Assembly: GCA_017437145.1 (NCBI GenBank)
Contig: JAFSBT010000003.1
Span: forward strand, 248,001-312,000
Direction: 5' to 3'
Source: Clostridia bacterium
Lineage (GTDB): Bacteria; Bacillota; Clostridia; TANB77; CAG-508
Length of the DNA stretch: 64,000 nt
Shown: positions 62,743 to 64,000 of the stretch, piece by piece
How the letters are laid out: each line of letters begins with the position of its first letter
How positions within the stretch are numbered: the stretch's first letter is position 1
Translations under genes and position numbers: made by a program
Notes under the pieces: generated by a model
Databases searched by the model: none
Told to the model about the DNA's origin: nothing
The model's input: only the letters and a program-made list of their open reading frames with translations

Positions 62743-63304
62743 CTATTTTAGAAAATTGTTTATTTTCTCCTCATTTTCTCTCATGGCCAAAATTGTTTTC
62801 TCAAACAATTCATCTAATTCCCAACCTAACATTTCTGCACCTTTTTTTATTACATCTCTTGAACATCCTGCCGCAAATTTTTTATCTTTGAATTTTTTCT
62901 TTAAACTTGAAACTTCCATATCTTGAACGCTTTTTGATGGCCTCATTTTTGCTGCTGCTCCAATTAATCCTGTTAGTTCATCTGTAGCAAAAAGTATTTT
63001 TTCCATCTGTTCAATTGGCTCAACATTAGAACAAATCCCATAGCCATGACTACATACAGCATGTATAAATTCTTCACTTGCATTTATTTCTTTCAATAAC
63101 TCAGGTGCTTTTATGCAATGTTGTTCTGGATATTGCTCAAAATCTACATCATGTAATAATCCGAACTAATCCCCAAAACTCCTCGTCATAACCTAACTCT
63201 TTTGCAAAATATTTCATAACTCCTTCTACAGTTAATGCATGTATTATATGAAATTCCTCTTTATTATATTTTTTTAATAAATTCAATGCTTCTTCCCTAT
63301 TCAT
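62743..63304 (-). CDS. HD-domain hydrolase, frame restored by +1 shift at CGG
   Basis: ATG 63304 (GGAGGAAAAT upstream) reads MNREEALNLLKKYNKEEFHI, reaching codon 48, a CGG at 63161-63163, and stops four codons later. Skipping its C gives FWGLVGLLHDVDFEQYPEQH, the core metal motif (HD) of the HDIG family, then CSHGYG and the rest to 62743. The full length is 186 residues; extent 562 bases (3n+1). Likely a phosphohydrolase on nucleotides; substrate unknown. Without the shift the HD motif is lost. Confidence 0.85.
63161..63163 (-). other. CGG +1 recoding site (HD-domain protein)
   Basis: Zero frame TTA GTT CGG ATT ATT ACA TGA; shifted TTA GTT GGA TTA TTA CAT GAT, restoring GLLHD. Confidence 0.8.
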
Positions 63305-63372
63305 ATTTTCCTCCTTAATTCTTTTTAATTATTATATTTGTTTGTATTAATTTGTGCAAGTATTTTTGAAAA

Positions 63373-63415
63373 ACGCCATGTAGTCACAAAAGTGACCACA
63401 CGGCGTTTTTTTGCT
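63373..63415 (-). terminator. Terminator of the ChbG-like gene
   Basis: ACGCCGTGTGGTCAC / GTGACTACATGGCGT stem followed by TTTTT on the minus strand. Confidence 0.8.
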
Positions 63416-63429
63416 ATTTTCATTTAAAT

Positions 63430-64000
63430 TTAGAAGTATTTTACGAATTCCTGGTAAGTAATAACTTTTATATCTGCTTCTTCGAGCTCCTCCCAAAATT
63501 CTTCGTCCATAAGGAGCCTATACTCCCATATGCGCTGCTGGTAGTTGCCTGTCATTTCTCTTAAATCAAAACCATCTTTTCCAGGATGGAAGAAAGTTTC
63601 TGTTACTCCATCAGGAATATCTATGAGTCTTTGAACTGTTGCATCATGGAAATGTTTATAGCTGGCAAATTTTTTAGTTTCATAAGGAAATAGTAGGTGA
63701 TCGATAACACGAACTCCGGCTTTTTTCGCCTGCAAGCCATAAATTTTCGCAAGAATGTCAACCGCAATCGGCGGTATATCTCCGAGTTCTGCATCAGGCG
63801 GTACATTTTCAGGCAAAACATTGCGCGGAAATCTGAATGCAAGATTGTATTTCTTTAATACTTCAAGTGTAGTCTTTAACAAGAAGTTATTTTTAGGAAG
63901 AAAGACTTTTGCATCAGTGATTTTCTCAATTGCCGGGGGATTTATTCCGTACAGTGAACCCATATGGTTATCTGCATGATATGTTTTTAAACCATAGGAA
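63430..64000 (-). CDS. ChbG/YdjC-family carbohydrate deacetylase, C-terminal part (cut by right edge)
   Basis: At least 190 residues. The motif HADNHMGSLYG at the left of the visible part corresponds to the THxDxHMG metal motif of YdjC/ChbG enzymes, so the frame continues beyond the window and the in-frame ATG at 63963 is not the start. Later segments (PPIAVDILAKIYGLQAKKAG; TETFFHPG) are typical of the family. It removes acetyl groups from oligosaccharides. GC-richer than its neighbours, likely acquired. Confidence 0.78.
   Translation of the reverse strand, partial: SYGLKTYHADNHMGSLYGINPPAIEKITDAKVFLPKNNFLLKTTLEVLKKYNLAFRFPRNVLPENVPPDAELGDIPPIAVDILAKIYGLQAKKAGVRVIDHLLFPYETKKFASYKHFHDATVQRLIDIPDGVTETFFHPGKDGFDLREMTGNYQQRIWEYRLLMDEEFWEELEEADIKVITYQEFVKYF

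Noticed and set aside
4454..63163. Explaining the CGG sites as reassignment of CGG to Trp, Gln or another amino acid
   Set aside because: Reassignment keeps the frame. Here the zero frame stops soon after each site and the +1 frame carries the conserved sequence, so a one-base skip is needed.
4454..63163. Explaining the CGG sites as random assembly indels
   Set aside because: All 11 are in phase, before a Gly codon and the same base. Errors at GG would fall in all frames. Not excluded completely without reads, so kept as the main alternative.
63430..63963. ATG at 63963 as start of the deacetylase
   Set aside because: The metal motif HADNHMG begins upstream of this Met in the same open frame, so the gene continues past the window edge.

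Overview
The window is about 64 kb of a low-GC (roughly 27-30% by eye) Gram-positive chromosome, most likely an uncultured gut-type member of the Clostridia. The evidence is AGGAGG-type ribosome binding sites, class B sortases with TPKTG-anchored surface proteins, AdhE, KtrAB, a Firmicute-type tmRNA and a yybP-ykoY riboswitch. Most genes are on the minus strand.

Left to right: adhE (cut by the edge); a zinc-ribbon membrane protein; a two-subunit ABC exporter preceded by a 56-codon ORF and a divergent AraC regulator; a three-gene ABC-2 exporter with a GNAT protein; pepC; a U32 peptidase gene and carB behind an attenuator-like leader; an aldose epimerase; a nagB-like gene; a pyridoxal kinase and MFS operon; rluD, YkgJ-like and YfcE-like genes; tRNA-Leu; a patatin and a MurF-like ligase; ktrA/ktrB; a HAD and P-type ATPase operon behind a predicted Mn riboswitch; a sortase B and surface-protein pair; a hydrolase; two von Willebrand-like genes; and ssrA. 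A 10-kb integrative element (46360-56402) splits a tRNA-Trp gene. It carries a tyrosine integrase, a primase-helicase, a second sortase/surface-protein pair, a repressor and a complete tRNA-Trp. After it come a RelA/SpoT-like gene, an epimerase, an M23 peptidase, a large glutamine synthetase, efp, an HD-domain gene and a ChbG-like deacetylase (cut by the right edge).

The most striking signal is translational. Six host-type genes look frameshifted. In each the full-length conserved protein returns if the ribosome skips the C of an in-frame CGG and reads the following GGA or GGT as glycine. There are 11 such sites: one each in an ABC exporter subunit, an ABC-2 permease, an aldose epimerase, KtrB and an HD-domain protein, and six in the integrase. 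The integrase then closes as a 404-residue Tn916-type enzyme with every catalytic motif. I found no CGG read straight as a sense codon in any host-type gene. The pattern points to lineage-wide +1 recoding of CGG (CGGN read as Gly), or less likely to an unusual systematic sequence error.

A second gene class is interleaved with the first: small, GC-richer, often in paralogous tandem pairs. Each unit usually has its own promoter with exactly 17-bp spacing and its own terminator, and six of these genes do use CGG as ordinary sense. Palindromic repeats with conserved ends (TGTAGGGG / CCCCTACA) and variable but self-complementary cores are scattered through the intergenic spaces.
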